From positions 90,125 through 154,124 of the forward strand of contig SJOL01003083.1 of the NCBI GenBank assembly GCA_004794785.1: DNA of 64,000 bases. Direction: 5' to 3'. Numbering within the stretch: the stretch's first letter is position 1; the number at the start of each line of letters is the position of its first letter. The DNA is from Opisthorchis felineus. Lineage: Eukaryota; Platyhelminthes; Trematoda; Opisthorchiida; Opisthorchiidae. This document shows positions 11,591-24,000 of the stretch, one piece after another. The notes below the pieces were generated by a model. That model made no database searches. It was not told where the DNA came from and saw nothing but the letters and a program-made list of their open reading frames with translations. The translations under genes were made by a program, and so were the position numbers.

Positions 11591-13367
11591 TACAACAGAA
11601 AAGTTGTCAAGTGCTTCAGTTATTAAGGGTTATAAACATTCACGTATAAAAGCTTTTCATCTTCCTCTGTAAAAATTTGCTGCAAACTGTGCGCTTCTTT
11701 TCATCAATGTGCTTGTTTAACAGGGTGTTTGACTGATTGCTGAAGAGCCTAGAAAAAATTTCCCATGTAAACCCTAATTTATATATATATATAATATACC
11801 CTGATAATGTCGGGCAATCAGCGGTTTTCAAAACCTGTACTACATCGTGTTGTTGTCTTCGTTCAGCATATCCCGTCTGATGCACAGAATTTTTTCATTG
11901 GTAACAGCATTTCCCAATATTCCACAAATCAAGAGTAGTACGAACGATAATAGATATAATTCTACTTTTCCAACCCTGTGCTTGACAGTTTGATGGCAAA
12001 GGCTCCATGACGTGTGCGAAGAGCTTCTACTACGGCTGCCTCCACCACCTGACTGCTCTCAAGCTAACGGGTAGCGTGAACAGTACAAATATGCAGCAAA
12101 GGGAACAGCTCACAAAAAGACTACTGGAAAATTCAATGTACTATGGTTAGATTGGGCCTTCCTGGTGTCAAGAGTGCCACTATCGTTGTCTAAGAAGCAT
12201 CATCACCAGCGGGTCTACTGACCTCTACTTACGAGCGCTTCAGTTGCGTCACCTAGCAGGATTAGAGGATGTCGCCTGACTAATTGGAGGGCAGGTAGCA
12301 TATCTTCGCGACAGCCGGAGACACGCTTTGATAGGGCAACATGTGGCAGTCATTGGCAAGCGTTAACCTCTAAACTGGTCAACCTACCGCAGCCGGCCCA
12401 ACTCTTCAGTTCCATTACCTATCTCCACAGTCAGCAGCACCATTAATTTCGTTCTCACTCTGTTTTTCAGTTTTTGCATTATGCCCACTGTAGAAATCTC
12501 AGGGTCGAAGAAACAGAGCGGCATTGACAATCATGACGATGGCCAGATATTTGAAACAATGTAAACTCGTGTGATGTTGTAACATCCATTCGCCATACAC
12601 GCTGGAAGTAGCCATTACTGTGGGGATATGGTATCTGACGACTACCTTCCTCTTCGTGGCTACATCAGGAATACAAACAGGTCAGGAAGTCATAAACGTA
12701 ACATGTTTCAATTTCCGTTTGCACGAAGTGTCTAGGCATAATAACTATGGGAATTTCAGTCACACATCTAATAGTCCGTATTGTACGCTAGATGATCTAT
12801 CAGTACCTTGTTAGGATGGTTGAGAAATTCCCTTTCAAGACATTTTCTCATTCCATGGTGGCTACTGATTGAGGTCAACCTTAGCTCAAAGTGAATTTAG
12901 TGTTTTCCGAGGATGTGGAGACGAATCATTCAGGCGGCTAATGACCGGAGTACTAAATGGAAACCGACTTCGGTACGGCAGCCGAATGTTTGAATGGGCC
13001 GTATGATTTTCCCCACACCAGTCATTGTGCTAACAAGGCCACGGACTACAAAAATGGGAGAACTGTCTTCTAACTTCATGACTGATGTCCCAATATTATG
13101 CCACTGGCGGAAGAATTATTAGGGTTTGACTTGCATTCAAGCGGCAACCTACCGTGCCCAATTCGGGAATTAAGATGCTTTGTATTAGGCTGCAACCCAA
13201 GTGTACGCACTTCTGATCAGACTCAGGAATCAACTTCAGTAAATATGGCTGAGACAAAAGTTAGCAAGATATTTCCCTAACTTAACACGCTACAATGTTC
13301 AGTAGGGCGGTGAAATCTCCCCAGCAGCTACTTCGTGAGTAGGGTGTCACATCAAGGTAGCATAGTG
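11591..13367. other. no gene; short TA microsatellite
   Basis: A (TA)n run at about 11780-11795 is the only structured element seen. Confidence 0.45.
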
Positions 13368-13465
13368 CGACACCTCGAATATCGTGCCAACTGAAACATG
13401 ATGCAGCTTTAGTGCAGCACATTCAGAAGTAAAATATCGTAAATGAGAATTTCAGTCCAATCTTC
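13368..13465 (+). repeat. hammerhead repeat family A, fragment
   Basis: Matches copy 2 over TCGAATATCGTAGCAACTG and GCAGCACATTCAG-type words (here ATCGTGCCAACTGAAACATG and TGCAGCACATTCAG). The ribozyme segment is not included. Confidence 0.6.
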
Positions 13466-15594
13466 CGGTAACAAGGGAGTGATCTGTCCATTAGCGAATT
13501 TTTCCAGGATAGGCTAGAAGCGTCCGATTTTGATCGATATGTAAAGGAATCAAGGATTTATAGACAGTATTTGCGCTACAGTCATGTTATCTCTAGCGGT
13601 CCACCATCCCCTGAAGCTGGTAGGTTGCTTTCGGGTCTCGGAGAAGTTCCGTTCTACTAATAGTGTCTTCTGACCATCTTTCTGAGGAATGAACATTTCA
13701 TTTAGTTACAGCAGAGCCATTTAGTGACAATCGCTAGTAATTCAAATATAAATGCCACTAATGTTTCAGATATGTACATTTTTCTAAAACAATTTCCTAC
13801 ACGTGACTATTCTGCACAGTTAGTAACGACCTCATTTGTACCATATTTGTTGGGTGTTGTCAAATACGTGGTCCCTTCCCCCTCACAGTTGCTGGCGTCA
13901 CAAAATTACTGTCTAGATTTCTATCTTCGTGATCTAATAGGCGTTCTTCAGAGACTCTAACTACAAATTGGTAACGATCCAGTCTACGGCGTACTCTTTG
14001 GAATGCAGTACTTGAATTTCGAAAACACCAGTACACATAGAGGAAACCAAACCTGGAGGTTCTCGTCTTACAGGAGACACGAAAAGTAGTAAGAAATTTA
14101 TGCTGGCTGAAGTGATTGCCGTTACGAACGTGGTTTCACACAAGTTGACCAAGCATCACACAGAAGTTAAACAGTGGCAGTATGTCGTTACGCTGGTTGC
14201 CTCATTTGATATGCTGACTTCCGTACCAATGATTGGCCTGGAGTTGCGCCATCATTGATTGTTTGTCACTGGTACTGCGTTAACTTAGCACTCCCCCTTG
14301 ATGGTTTGTCTGGGCTTTTTCCAGTCCGGTTCATGTGCTTACCCTGGATTGCTCGACATTACCATGGTCCAATGGATGTTACTAAGACAACCATGCAGAA
14401 ATGGGCGTGGAGTAAGGGTTATGTGGGAGATTTCCTGCAATAACATATTTTACTGTGATGCAATTTGTCCAGCTGAAAAATATCGTTATGCGCTGCGGTA
14501 ATGTACAAGAAATCGGCGCAAAAATTTCAAGGCGAGAAAACGGAAAAAATCCTACCTCGTGCAATACGAAAATTCTTAACTTTTCGCTTAAAAAATGCGC
14601 TTACTGTTTGTGGCTTGCAAGTCCTCAAAACAACAAGCTGAATGTTTGCGTCATCTGGGGAGTAAGATTTGCTTGAACGCCAAGTGCTTGCGACACTAAG
14701 GAACCAAGTGAGCTATTCTACCAAAAGGTCGTGCAACACTGAAACACAAGCTTGCTACGTGATTCCGGAAACTACGGACTTCCTACTCCATTCTAATGAG
14801 CATACATGTCGCGTTGTTTAACTCAGCAGCTACGCGGGAATTTTATTGAACCAGCCACTGTATTGCTAATGTGTATAAATCAGGAGCTAAAAGCCAGGAA
14901 TGAAAGAACACAACAGATTTCTGGTCTGGATATAATAAAAAGCAAATTGAACGTTCCACCCGTAAAGTGGATAAAGATTACTGGTAAGTGTTACAGGCGT
15001 ACGTACTACCGTTGGCTGTTATTTATCTGTGTAGGTTTTACTCTGGCCCGGAATCACAGAAGGGCTGAGTATGGTGCGGTGTTCATTTTCAATCCTGAGG
15101 AGTTTTACGAACAGCCTTTCATTTAATTGACACCGGGATCACCTTTTTTCTTCAGTCCATTCAATTCAGAAACATACGCTCATTGGGGCATCCATGGAAG
15201 GTTGTGGTGTCGACCGTACAATGTAGAACTTTTTACAAGTTAAAGCCACATAAGTGGATCCGAAAACTGGCATTCCGTATCATATAAGATGTTTTGGTTC
15301 CCACAGATAGGGGAAATATCTTTTCTGTACACAGAATTCAACGCTTGAATGATGATCAGCAGCCTAGTGTATGTATCTGAGAGTCAAATGACTTGCTGGT
15401 CACTTCCCAAATAGACGAAAGAAGGGAACAAATGACTTTCAGTCAGGCATAATAACATTACTTCTGCCGAGTCACCAATGCTTAATTATTCTTTAGAAAA
15501 AAGAAAAATTCTCCTAGTTTAAACATTTTCAAAGAAATCTCATTTGTTCTTGAAATAAGTAGTGTCGAAGGATCGGTCAAAATCCGCGGACATC
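13466..15594. other. no recognisable feature
   Basis: Several frames of 60-106 codons (such as 14806-15126, plus) without recognisable domains. Confidence 0.4.
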
Positions 15595-15640
15595 GCACTA
15601 CCGGTTTCGTTCTCTAATGGGCTGACCAGGTAGGTGGAGA
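15595..15640 (-). ncRNA. degenerate hammerhead-like segment
   Basis: Minus strand CCTAC, CTGGTCAG (CTGATGAG expected), CGAAACCGGTA. It resembles family A through the CGAAACCGGT block and the CCTAC before the core, but two core bases are wrong and the cleavage triplet is GTA. Surrounding sequence does not match family A, so it may be a third, decayed family. Confidence 0.4.
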
Positions 15641-16801
15641 CCTTGGAAGCTGAAAAATCAAACTCTGGGGTGAACACCAGTTTGGCCGAATATTTGCTCC
15701 TGAGCTCATTAGCTGCTTATGTCTACCTGTATGAAAAATTAACCTTCATTGAATGGCTTCGCAACGCAATCTCGAGGCACAATGTTGTCTACACATTATA
15801 TCAGAGAATATCACTGTCTTATTGACTACGGGTTTCCAGCTCCAGCAATTTCATTATACATATGGGCTTACGTTTGCTGCATAGAGGCTTGCATCAACTA
15901 CATGTGTAATGTCCCAGTATTATAGTCATTAGATATATGGAGTAAGGTAATGAGCGAACGAGGCATTCGCAGTGGATGGTAGCTATCTCGAATACGCCAT
16001 CGAGGGGATTATTCCAGGATAACTGTTGTGCATGTTCGGTATACTCTGACTTGGCTGGAAAATTCTTGTGCTGGAAGTCTTAAATGTGCAAACTATTGTT
16101 TTCCCCAAACTGAATCCAGGTTTTCTGCGAGTATGCGAAGAACACTTGCCTGGTGTTATCCGCCACTAGTCAAGAAAGGCTTGAGAGCAAACCAATGAAT
16201 GCTGTATGGTGGGATAATGAATGCACATTTAGAACTACCGTGTGACGTTTGTTTTGTCCTGTTGTCATGACGCACGGACAGAAGTGACAAGTGCGGTCAC
16301 TGACAAATCAATGGTATGTATCAGACCATCCAGTCAGTGCCATCAAGCAAATATTCCCTAATGGGTGGTGGTCGTGTTTCACTGCTAACCAAAAAGGACA
16401 CGTGACTGACCCTTCCGCACTCAAGACATGATTCTCCAAGAAGGTCGAATAACTCGTTCAACCGGAGCTTTTTGATTCAAACTGAATTCTCATAAAATTA
16501 ACCTGAGTCAACGTTCCAGCTGTCAGTACGCGGAAGTGTGCACCGTGCGACGCTTAGGATGAGCAAAACTAAACCTTGTGGTATAAGGAGTTTATCATGT
16601 TACTGATCAACCATTCAAAGCTCGAAGCCAGCATTGAACTTCATAATCAGGAGTGAACTCTTTAGGACAGTTTGCGACAATGGAGTTCGTTTGTTTCGTT
16701 TTTAGTGATAGCCCGTCTGTCGAGAGATTAAATAATATCCTACCTCAAAAAAGAAGACGGATAGTTACTGGTGGCTATTGATGTTTCGCTGATTTTAGCG
16801 A
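15641..16801. other. no recognisable feature
   Basis: No repeat, RNA or domain identified. Confidence 0.4.
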
Positions 16802-17660
16802 TTAGCGCGCAAACGTCTCCTCACCAATAGATGAGACATCACCAGTGGCAAGCTCGGTGAACAGATTGACAGCCATCCGATTAACCACCACTAAGCGCAT
16901 CCGACTTTCCAATATTTCAACAAGCTGCCGAACTGTTAGTTGTCGTTCATGGGTTTCTAAGACCTGGGTTTCAACATCTCTCTTTGAGAGCCGGTGCATC
17001 CGCAGACGACAGAGTGGCGATGGGATGGAGCTTGCCGTTCATCTGACGGTGGATACGGGATGCCACTGAGGTATTGGGTTGCATGGCGAGGCCACTTATT
17101 ATGGCCAGACCAAATTCGCAACCAATAATCCCAAACATGGTGTTCTGGACTGCTTAATTGAGACGAATAATAAGATGGACTTGACGCGGAAAAGCATCCC
17201 TCAAAAACCCACTTTTTGCCATAACCCCGCTTTCGATGAATGAAACACGGATGGAAAGACCCCTTGGGTAGCGGACACAGAAGTCGCAAGAGTATGACTC
17301 CAGAGAATCGACATGGAGCCACAAAAACGGTAAACTGGTGCGACAGAATTACGGAACAACTCCATGGTACCCTTTACCGCAGATGGTTTTTGACAATGTA
17401 CTCCGGCCACTTTCTCCCAAAAGCCCCAAAACAATTCGCAGTAGTTTAAATGGGTCTGGATGATGTTGCTAGTGGAAGTTTTCGATTCACATTCCACAGC
17501 ATCTGCCGAACCGTTGCTGGGATCATCTACAGCTGGGCACTCAGTACGCTTGTACACGCGACGCATCGTCAATCGTTTTGGGCTCAGGAGTGTAATTTCA
17601 CCAGCTTCCTTGTCAGAGGCAGTACGGGCCAGTTCCTGAGGGTCTGGAGCGAGTGAATGG
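16802..17660 (-). pseudogene. unrecognised coding-like stretch, three frames
   Basis: Three overlapping minus-strand frames read like protein: one with LAPDPQELARTASDKEAGEI and LNYCELFWGFWEKVAGVHCQ (17201-17660), one with KRGYGKKWVFEGC (16957-17322), and one with VETQVLETHERQLTVRQLVE and MAVNLFTELATGDVSS (16802-16999). The last ends near a possible donor GTGAGG. It could be exons of another host gene or a frameshifted transposon relic. I do not recognise the family. Confidence 0.35.
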
Positions 17661-20600
17661 CTCCTTCAACCCTTTCAAATAGACATCCCGTTGGCTCGCT
17701 ACTCGTACTAATGTGGAAACATTTCGGATTCCAGTAAATAATTACAGGCTGTTAGTAAACGTAACCTTTTCGAGAAGCTCACCAGCTGACGTAACATTCA
17801 ACCTATAGTTAAGCGGTATTTCAAAGGCTTCGGAAACAAAACGATAGAATACAGGGATAAAAGTGTTTTGTTAGCTTGTTACTGTCGTCATTGTCTGTCA
17901 GATACAGCCGTCTCGTTGGTCTGTCAAATATTGTCCTCACTTTGTCGTGTGGGAACTATATGGAACTATGGTGAACATAAAGCCTTCATGTTTCTTCTGA
18001 ATCCATAATAGGGGTATGGACAAAAGCCTGCCCACAGCTTCTGACGTTGAGAGTAGTCATGGTTTGATTGGCATGGCGGTATATGGCATATGAAAAGAGA
18101 AGAATAGAATAGAATGAAAGAAGGCTCAAGGAGCGCCTCTTGAAGGACAAAGAGGCTGGAGCAAGCGAAAACATGAGTAGCTGTCCATATGTTTTGGTTT
18201 TCTGCTCACGCGAGTCGTACACCTTTTGCCCGCATGAATCGCAGCAAAATGGTCCAAGAACGACAAACTTCTGTTACCACATCCAGTTTCTACAAAAAAC
18301 TAAATTCTAATACATCGGCTGTTGAACGATTCTAGGAACAACATGGTGTATTATCACAGCGTGATTCACCAATCAACAAAACTCACTCAAGATATTGTTC
18401 TCATTGTGCGAAATTTTCTAGATGGTTACAAAGGAGAACAGCCGGTGCCATTCCACAACATTAGCGAAAAACTCTTCAGTCAGTCTTCAAACATGACATG
18501 TAGTACCAACGCGATAGTGGGTAGAGGCAATTAAGTCAGAGAATCGGGTGCGCTATCGAGTTCTTAAAAACTGCTGTTGTTTTTGTCAGAATCATTCTTC
18601 TATCTTTCAACGTAGTGTCAAACGTATTGATTTGGTAGAACAGGATGGGAACCATCAATCCGGCTTACAGCGGTGGATCAAGGCATACCTGAGTCATATA
18701 CTGCAAGGATGCTGAACAAATGGGCATTCACGCTCATTTGTTCACTGTGTCGGAGGTCATAAATGTCATTATAGTGTGACAGTAGACGTTGAAAATAATA
18801 ATAAATCGTTCGCTTGCACCACTGTATTTGCATTTAGCACAAAAATCTCACTTAGTAGCATTTGACGACCTTACATTCTTTTCAGTAACCAGGACTGTAT
18901 CGCTCGAGTAAACTAGTCAACCTCAGCAATATGCACCACAAAAGGACTAAAAAAGCTAAAGGATTTGCAGATTAGTGGAGCAATGTAGGTTTGAGTAGCA
19001 GATGGAGAACAGCACTAATCAACATATACTTATTTATGCTTTTTCCATCCAATATATGCACTGAAGTACACAGGTAGTCATGGTTCGTTTAGCGCCTTGA
19101 CATTGATGGATGACCTAGTCAAGTCACGGTGGGCGGATAACCTACAATTTTAACGAGCCCCTTGAGAGATACATGAATCAATATTCTGCTATTCTGTTTG
19201 CAACCAAATCCCTGACGATTTTATAATCCGATGAGGTCTCCACCAACGCCATCGAATTGTGAGGTGCGCTGCCGAATGACGACTAAAACTGCTCAAACGG
19301 CGCTGTTTCAACTCACCGATTAGGCATATCACGTTTAGATTCGAAGTCACTTAGTTGTGGAACACATGCTGAAGGCTAAATCTGTGGTGTATCAAATTCT
19401 GGGATAACAGAATACTGCCGGTGGAAGCATGACGTTAATAACAAATGCATTTCGGTTAGAAATTCGATCGCAGTGAAACGTTTTACTGGAAGCTTAGGTT
19501 TGATTCCATCTACCCAGCTGATAAGTCTGAATAAGAAAAGGTTTCGTGCGACTGGGTTTGTCGTGACCCAGCAACATCCTCACAATTACTGGAAGCTTTT
19601 TCATGAACGACTGCGGCTGTGAAAATTGGGGTGATTTTCGTTCTCAGGTGGTCACCAACCCAAGAAAACGACTTGACGTAGAAGGATTTATACACAAATA
19701 TGTACAACTTGATGCTGAAAATAATAAAAAATTGACGGCCGATTAGATAACAAGATATGACTGGATTAAATGATGGGCCATTGCACGATTTCCGTTTGAT
19801 CGATAAATTAAAGCCAAGTTAAAAGCGGCCTCTGAGCGTAGATCGGTCAGCTGGAAAAGAAAAACACCGGTTGTTCAGCTCGTACATATGCTCATTAATA
19901 AAACCATCAAATTGAATCGTCCAGTATTTGCATCCTTTTCTCTCGTAGCAGCCATGAAGGAAGCGAGGTGGATCAGATACTGTCAGATAAACTGAACCTA
20001 CCGAAAAAGATAGCCGTGCAACTCAACATACTGTAAAAGATCGCGCCTTAGCGAACTTATTCCTAACGAATGTTTGCTAAGCTCACGTGACGAAACACAC
20101 TGACAGATTAAGGTGAGTTCAGGGAAGCCAGCATGGCAGTGAGTGAAATTCAATCACCTGCTCCTCATGAGACCTTGATGCCTTCTCTCTAAGAGCGTAG
20201 ACTCCTAGAAAAGGAAACTGGAAAACACTGTGTTTAGAACTGAAAGACTGATAATCTATTTCCGAGCGCCCGATAAACCTGGGTTAGAAGTGTCTACCAA
20301 AATAAATGCCTTCGTTCGGGAGTGAGACGCAATTACTTTAGCACCAGCTTTAACTAGAAGGAGCAAGTGGGCCACAGGAAATGCAGTAACGGCACTCGAA
20401 GATTGGGTTCGACATATGATAACTCCAGCTGTTAGACAGCTGATCCCATTAGGCTACTTACCTAATCACGTGGGGTTTCTGAACATGATTAGAGCTATCG
20501 AGGTTAATGGTCTTCCACCAAGGAGACCAGATAATGAACGAGCTGATGCTTTAATGCGTCTAACCAGCCTAAAAAACAAGATTGACTATATACCCAGATT

Positions 20601-20976
20601 CCAGAAAATTAACGGAAAGATACCTTCCGATGGTTTTCGAGAGACGTTGGTTGAATAGACTAGAAATCGGCAACCTCGTCTCTTGGTGAAGCTTTCTAGT
20701 AAGTACACAACCGTACAATGAAGGATGAAAAACATCCAAGTTCAAAAGCAGCATGTGTGTTGTATAGCACTTAAGCGAGAAAGCTGATAATCAATGTTAC
20801 AGTGGAAGCGGGACGGATATTTGTTTAGGGTGGCCCTTCGAATGAAGCTACCGGTTCATGTCTCCCGTGTTCAATGAAATGCATAGCATACCACAAGGTT
20901 AAAAAATACAGGAGTATCACAAGTGAGTACGTAGTATACAGGTGAATTGGACGTAAACGAGTCAGGTACGACCTAC
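17661..20976. other. expected home of the terminal GTF3C3 exon
   Basis: Because exon 20 ends in a clear donor, the last exon (about 35 codons ending with the C-terminal TPR helix) should be here or further left. I searched for a YNL/FNL-type helix in phase 0 on the minus strand and did not find a convincing one. A plus-strand frame at 20416-20658 is unrecognised. Confidence 0.4.
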
Positions 20977-21056
20977 CGCCTTTTCCTCTTCCGTATCGCC
21001 AACTGGTTCCATTTTGAGAACTTTCTCATAGTATTCTATAGCGATGTGACAAAGCA
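20977..21056 (-). CDS. GTF3C3: GTF3C3 exon 20, last exon located
   Basis: 80 nt between TTTTTCTAG and GTAGGT, ending in phase 0 after [25 protein letters not shown] is the penultimate TPR helix, as in human LIHLAIHYYQKALELPPLVV. The clear donor shows that at least one more coding exon follows to the left. Confidence 0.93.
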
Positions 21057-24000
21057 CTAGAAAAATAAGAGTGAAGAAAGAAAGAAATGACAAATATATC
21101 TTGTTGAAGGTAACCTAAAGCGAGGCGTACCCGAGTAGAGGGACAGAAGCCAAGTCAGAAAAACACAAAACATCAAAGTAAAACTGGGGGTTGCGTGTAT
21201 CGACCGATTTTTTTAAGGCGAATTTCCTAAATGGATCCACGATTCTCTACAAACTGAAAAGCCAGCTGTGAAATAGGTTAAGTTACTCAAGCCGAGCTCA
21301 AAATGAACTTACTCAATTGATGACAGAAACGAGCGATGTTATAGTACACTTCCTGACAGTAACCACGAAGTCGTCGGTATTCGTTTAGAAAGCCCAGTCC
21401 CTGTTGAAACAAATGGCAGGCACTGATGCGATTCCGAAGCACCAAAAAGTGACAAGTGAGTAGGCAGAAAAGAATGTGAACGACAAAACGGAATATGACG
21501 GGTAATTTTCGGGCTCACGCTCACTGGAAACTGCACCGTTTTATCTCCTCCCGTAATCACGCTCAAACCGAAAGAAGTTGCCGACATACGCGTAAGACGA
21601 AAAATCTTGCCTGGTGTTAGAAAGAAATACTTTTCAAGAAGAATAAATTTAATGATGTTATAGCTTGCATGGGGAGCGATACTGGCAACGTCGAGCGAGA
21701 CCACTTAATACACACCAATACTTCGATTGGACTCGAGATGAACTACGCAATGGTGTTGGAATGTTTCGTGGGAGCCGCTATCTACTAGGCTGGGTAGTTA
21801 AAATTGTGGTGTCAGAGTTTGAATTCTACATAGCTCTTACATTGACTTCGGGATAACCGTACCTGTTCAGAACGGGCCGTCTTCGAACTGAAAATTCTTG
21901 CGAAGTGGAAAGGAGTGACATCTTTGGTTTATGTCGAGGTGGCGCTTCTAGTCGCCGCAAACTCAGTTACAAACGAGTTATCAACGCTGTAGACAGCTAT
22001 TCGAAGGAAACACTACCGTGCTCAGATGGTGGGCTTACCCACCTTAGCAGACCAGATATAGCCTAAGGTTGTAAAGCCCCTAGCTGCTGGTCCATCTGTC
22101 AAAACAGTGCACAGAGGTCTAGCTGCTGTCTCAAACAAGTAGCTACTCGGAACTACACGTAAAGGATGGGCGGCTTTAAAGCGGCCCTTCAAGCAAACAT
22201 GCTGGTTCGGCGGAGACCAACCCTTTCTGTCCAATAACATCCTTTAAAGACTGATGTTGCAACCGAAGCGGAACGGGCCGTGTAATATAACAGCATGAAA
22301 TTCAAATCAAAATAATATCGATCCATCTAACATAAAATTTGTGACAGTATTCTGCCCACCAAAGTGATGGAATACCAAACATAGCATAACGAAAGACAAT
22401 CTAACTGCTACCCTATTTGGTTATTTTTTTAGCTTGTAAGGCATCTGAGAAATGTGATTCACATTTAAGCGTTGTTATAAACGAAAAGCATCTCACATCT
22501 TGCTCTTTACGCAGTCATTAGAAAAGAATCAACAACATTTCTCTCACTGGCTAAAAACTTCGCAACCCCAGCCGTCCCCAACATGAATAAGAAGCTTTCT
22601 CGACATAATGTGAAAGGGTTCAGAAGTAAATCCAACTCCCCGCACTTATGTCGGAGAATTACCGGCTAGACTGGTGTTCCAGAACTCGCTTGCTCACATG
22701 ATCTGTGGATGACCGTTTAGGAATACTCACAAAACAGAACTAATGAAAAGAACGCCACACAACTATTCAGATCATTCTATCGATCTTTCAGACTTCAGTG
22801 AATCCGTCAGTTTAATTACGTTTCCGGTTTCTCATTTCAGATAGAAACTGATTTAATTAAGCATACAAAAAATACTTCCCCAACACGATGTGCGCAATGC
22901 TCCTCCTTCGTCACTAAACCGCCTGGGAAATTCCTGTTTCCACCTAGTACTTCTACGTTCATCGTCGTCATATTTGACCAAGAAAGCGTTTGAACACAGA
23001 TGTGCTGGACTGTTGTGTTTACACAACTGTATGAAAGTAACCTTTTCAGCAATACTCGTTCGATAAAATTTGCGAATTAAAAAGTTGAGGTTAAAACTGT
23101 TTCAAGTGCAAGTAGTGCTTTTGAAGTTAATGGTTGACAGTGAAGCTTAAGATTTATACCATTTACTGCTGCAGTGAAATCCAGATTTCCGCATTAGCTT
23201 TTAATTCTCGTTGGCCTCTAAAAGCTGCATGGTCGCTTGAATGAATGGCAGACGTCTGCAATAATCCAGTGGCTACGCTATAATCTGAACAAACCAGTAA
23301 GGTTAATCACAGTGAAGAACCTAAACGGAGTGCTATCCCACTCCAATTGGGGAGGCCTGGACACAAAATTTGCGGCTATTGCCGATCAGTGCTGTTTAAC
23401 TCATGTGTGGTGCGTACAAGAATGAGCGCGATTGGAGTCGCAGGAGTAAATAAAAACACTGTTAGGTTTGCTAATGTATTTTCGGGGGTAACCGACCAAA
23501 AAATCAGATGCGTATCCCAGGTTTAGCAAAAAAGATTATTCCGAAGATGGAAATACTACTAGCATTTTTAGTGACTACTTCGATGCACACTTGGTTGGTG
23601 AATCTGCAGATATGATGTACAGGTTAGAAAAGTCATTGATCTTCTGGAATGTTGGAGAGATCGGGGATTCCACCAATCCTTCATCTGAAACGTCGGAATT
23701 CCTCCGGCTTAGAAACGTCTGATAAATCGATATGAAATACCTATCGACACGAATCTACGGATATCCTGATAAATGCCCAAAACTGAAACGTATTACTCAA
23801 ACAGCGCAACGCTCGATGTTAATGAAAATGGTTGCTAGTTTGTGCACCGTTATAACGTTTAAAATAGGCAGAATACACAGAAGTCCATAAGCCGACGCGT
23901 GACTCACCTGAAGGACTGGTGGATGGTGTGAGGCAATGTGTTTGTGCAGTGATACACCCAGAAAGCCGACACCCAAAAGCAGTGCAATGAGTGGATCATG

